Assembly: GCA_016191395.1 (NCBI GenBank)
Contig: JACPOS010000025.1
Span: 1-64,000, forward strand
From: Chloroflexota bacterium
GTDB lineage: Bacteria > Chloroflexota > Limnocylindria > Limnocylindrales > CSP1-4
Length of the DNA: 64,000 nt
Direction of reading: 5' to 3'
Shown: positions 62,753 to 64,000 of the stretch, one piece after another
Layout of the letters: every line of letters begins with the position of its first letter
How positions within the stretch are numbered: position 1 is the stretch's first letter
Translations under genes and position numbers: made by a program
Notes under the pieces: generated by a model
What the model saw: only the letters and a program-made list of their open reading frames with translations
The model's database searches: none
Told to the model about the DNA's origin: nothing

Positions 62753-64000
62753 TCAGGCGCCCGCGATTTCGACATCCAGGCGCGGGAACAGGGGTGTCGC
62801 GGTACCGAGCGCGGCTGCGGCGGCGCCGGGCGGCGTTGCCGCTCCCCATGCGAGTGCCTCGAGGACGGGCGGGCCGCCGTTGCCGTCGGCCGCATACGGA
62901 TAGGCGTGGCCCAGCTGCTCGAGCGCCCGCGGCGCGATCGAGGGCATGAACGGCGCCGACGCGAGCGAGATCAGCCGCACGGCCTCCACCAGGTCGCCGA
63001 GCACGGAGGCGAGACGCGCCTCGGCAGCCGGCGCGCCGGCATCGCCCGCCTTCGCGGCCTTGGCGATGGCCCACGGCTGCTCCGTCTCGACGAACCGGTT
63101 CGCCTCGCCGACGAAGTCCCACAGGGCCGCCAGCGCGTCGTGGAGCAGGAGCGCATCGAGCTTCGCGGTGTACGCCGCGAGCGTTCGAGCCCAGGCGGCG
63201 GCCAGGGGCGCATCCGCGGCCGGCCGCGGGTCCGGGCGAGGACCGCCGAGGTACCGGCCGGCCATCGTCACGGTGCGGTTCACGAGGTTGCCGAAGTCGT
63301 TCGCGAGGTCCGCGTTGTAGCGACGGACGAAGCTGTCCCAGGTGACCTCGGTGTCGCGGTCGAACGCGACCTCGCGGAGCGTCACGTAACGCGCCCCGTC
63401 CGGCCCGAACGCCGCGACGCTGTCCTGCGGATCGAGGAAGTTGCCGCGGCTCTTGCTCATCCGCTCGCCGCCCCCGGTCAGGAGCCAGCCGTGGACCCAG
63501 ACCTTCCGGGGCAGCGCGATCCCCGCGCTCATCAGCATCGCCGGCCAGATGATCGTGTGGAACCGGTTGATGTCCTTGCCGATGACGTGCAGGTCGGCCG
63601 GCCACCACTTCGCGAACGCCTCCGGGTCGTCCGGGAAGCCCGCGCCCGTGATGTAGTTGATCAGCGCGTCGAACCAGACGTAGATCACGCCCGCCTCGGG
63701 ATCCCACGAGCCGTCCTCGCGCTGGGCCGTCTCGCCGTTCTCCGCGATCGGGAACGGGATGCCCCAGTGGAAGGTCTCCCGCGAGATGGAGATGTCCTCC
63801 AGGCCGCCGCGCAGGAACGCGAGCATCTCGTTCTTGCGGTACTCCGGCTGGACCCACTCGGGGTTCGCCTCGAAATGCTCCACGAGCCGGTCGCGATATG
63901 CCGAGAGGCGGAAGAACCAGTTGCGCTCGGTGAGCCACTGGAGCGTGATCGTCGGGTGGTTCGGGCAGCGCATGCCGTCGGGCGTCTCGTGCAGGTCGGA
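62753..64000 (-). CDS. metG: Methionyl-tRNA synthetase, 5' end outside window
   Basis: Frame open to the window edge; ISISRETFHWGIPFP, YVWFDALINYITGAGFP, VIGKDINRFHTIIWPAML, RMSKSRGN. Confidence 0.95.
   Translation of the reverse strand, partial: SDLHETPDGMRCPNHPTITLQWLTERNWFFRLSAYRDRLVEHFEANPEWVQPEYRKNEMLAFLRGGLEDISISRETFHWGIPFPIAENGETAQREDGSWDPEAGVIYVWFDALINYITGAGFPDDPEAFAKWWPADLHVIGKDINRFHTIIWPAMLMSAGIALPRKVWVHGWLLTGGGERMSKSRGNFLDPQDSVAAFGPDGARYVTLREVAFDRDTEVTWDSFVRRYNADLANDFGNLVNRTVTMAGRYLGGPRPDPRPAADAPLAAAWARTLAAYTAKLDALLLHDALAALWDFVGEANRFVETEQPWAIAKAAKAGDAGAPAAEARLASVLGDLVEAVRLISLASAPFMPSIAPRALEQLGHAYPYAADGNGGPPVLEALAWGAATPPGAAAAALGTATPLFPRLDVEIAGA

Overview
High-GC bacterial chromosomal window of about 64 kb, densely coding, with roughly 47 protein genes. 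Gene content and codon bias suggest a Chloroflexota- or Actinobacteria-like organism; this is inference only. The backbone is mostly housekeeping: uvrB, coaE, an ABC-F ATPase, mutM, polA, an ECF sigma factor followed by two tandem membrane proteins, tRNA-Leu(CAA), dnaE, gatB, gatA, gatC, a glyA-like gene, ligA, pcrA/uvrD, corA, groES/groEL with a CIRCE element, a nagZ-like gene, tatD, and the 3' part of metG at the right edge. A large nucleoside uptake and salvage locus (about 23.1-35.1 kb) contains a BMP-type ABC transporter, a nucleoside hydrolase, cytidine deaminase, PfkB kinase, nucleoside phosphorylase, an unrecognised protein, and a translationally coupled SGNH hydrolase and cytochrome P450. 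The items most worth a second look are: (i) gatB is interrupted by one in-frame TAG at 37297-37299; (ii) a perfect Gram-positive-type LexA/SOS box precedes uvrB, and a second LexA-box-like palindrome overlaps the 5' end of a LAGLIDADG-type ORF next to tRNA-Leu; (iii) two paralogous HTH proteins share an uncharacterised conserved C-terminal domain; (iv) an unassigned gene sits inside the nucleoside salvage cluster; (v) a strong hairpin separates the transporter's binding-protein gene from its ATPase gene. No CRISPR array, prophage or intact transposon was seen. No database searches were run; all family calls come from reading the translations.
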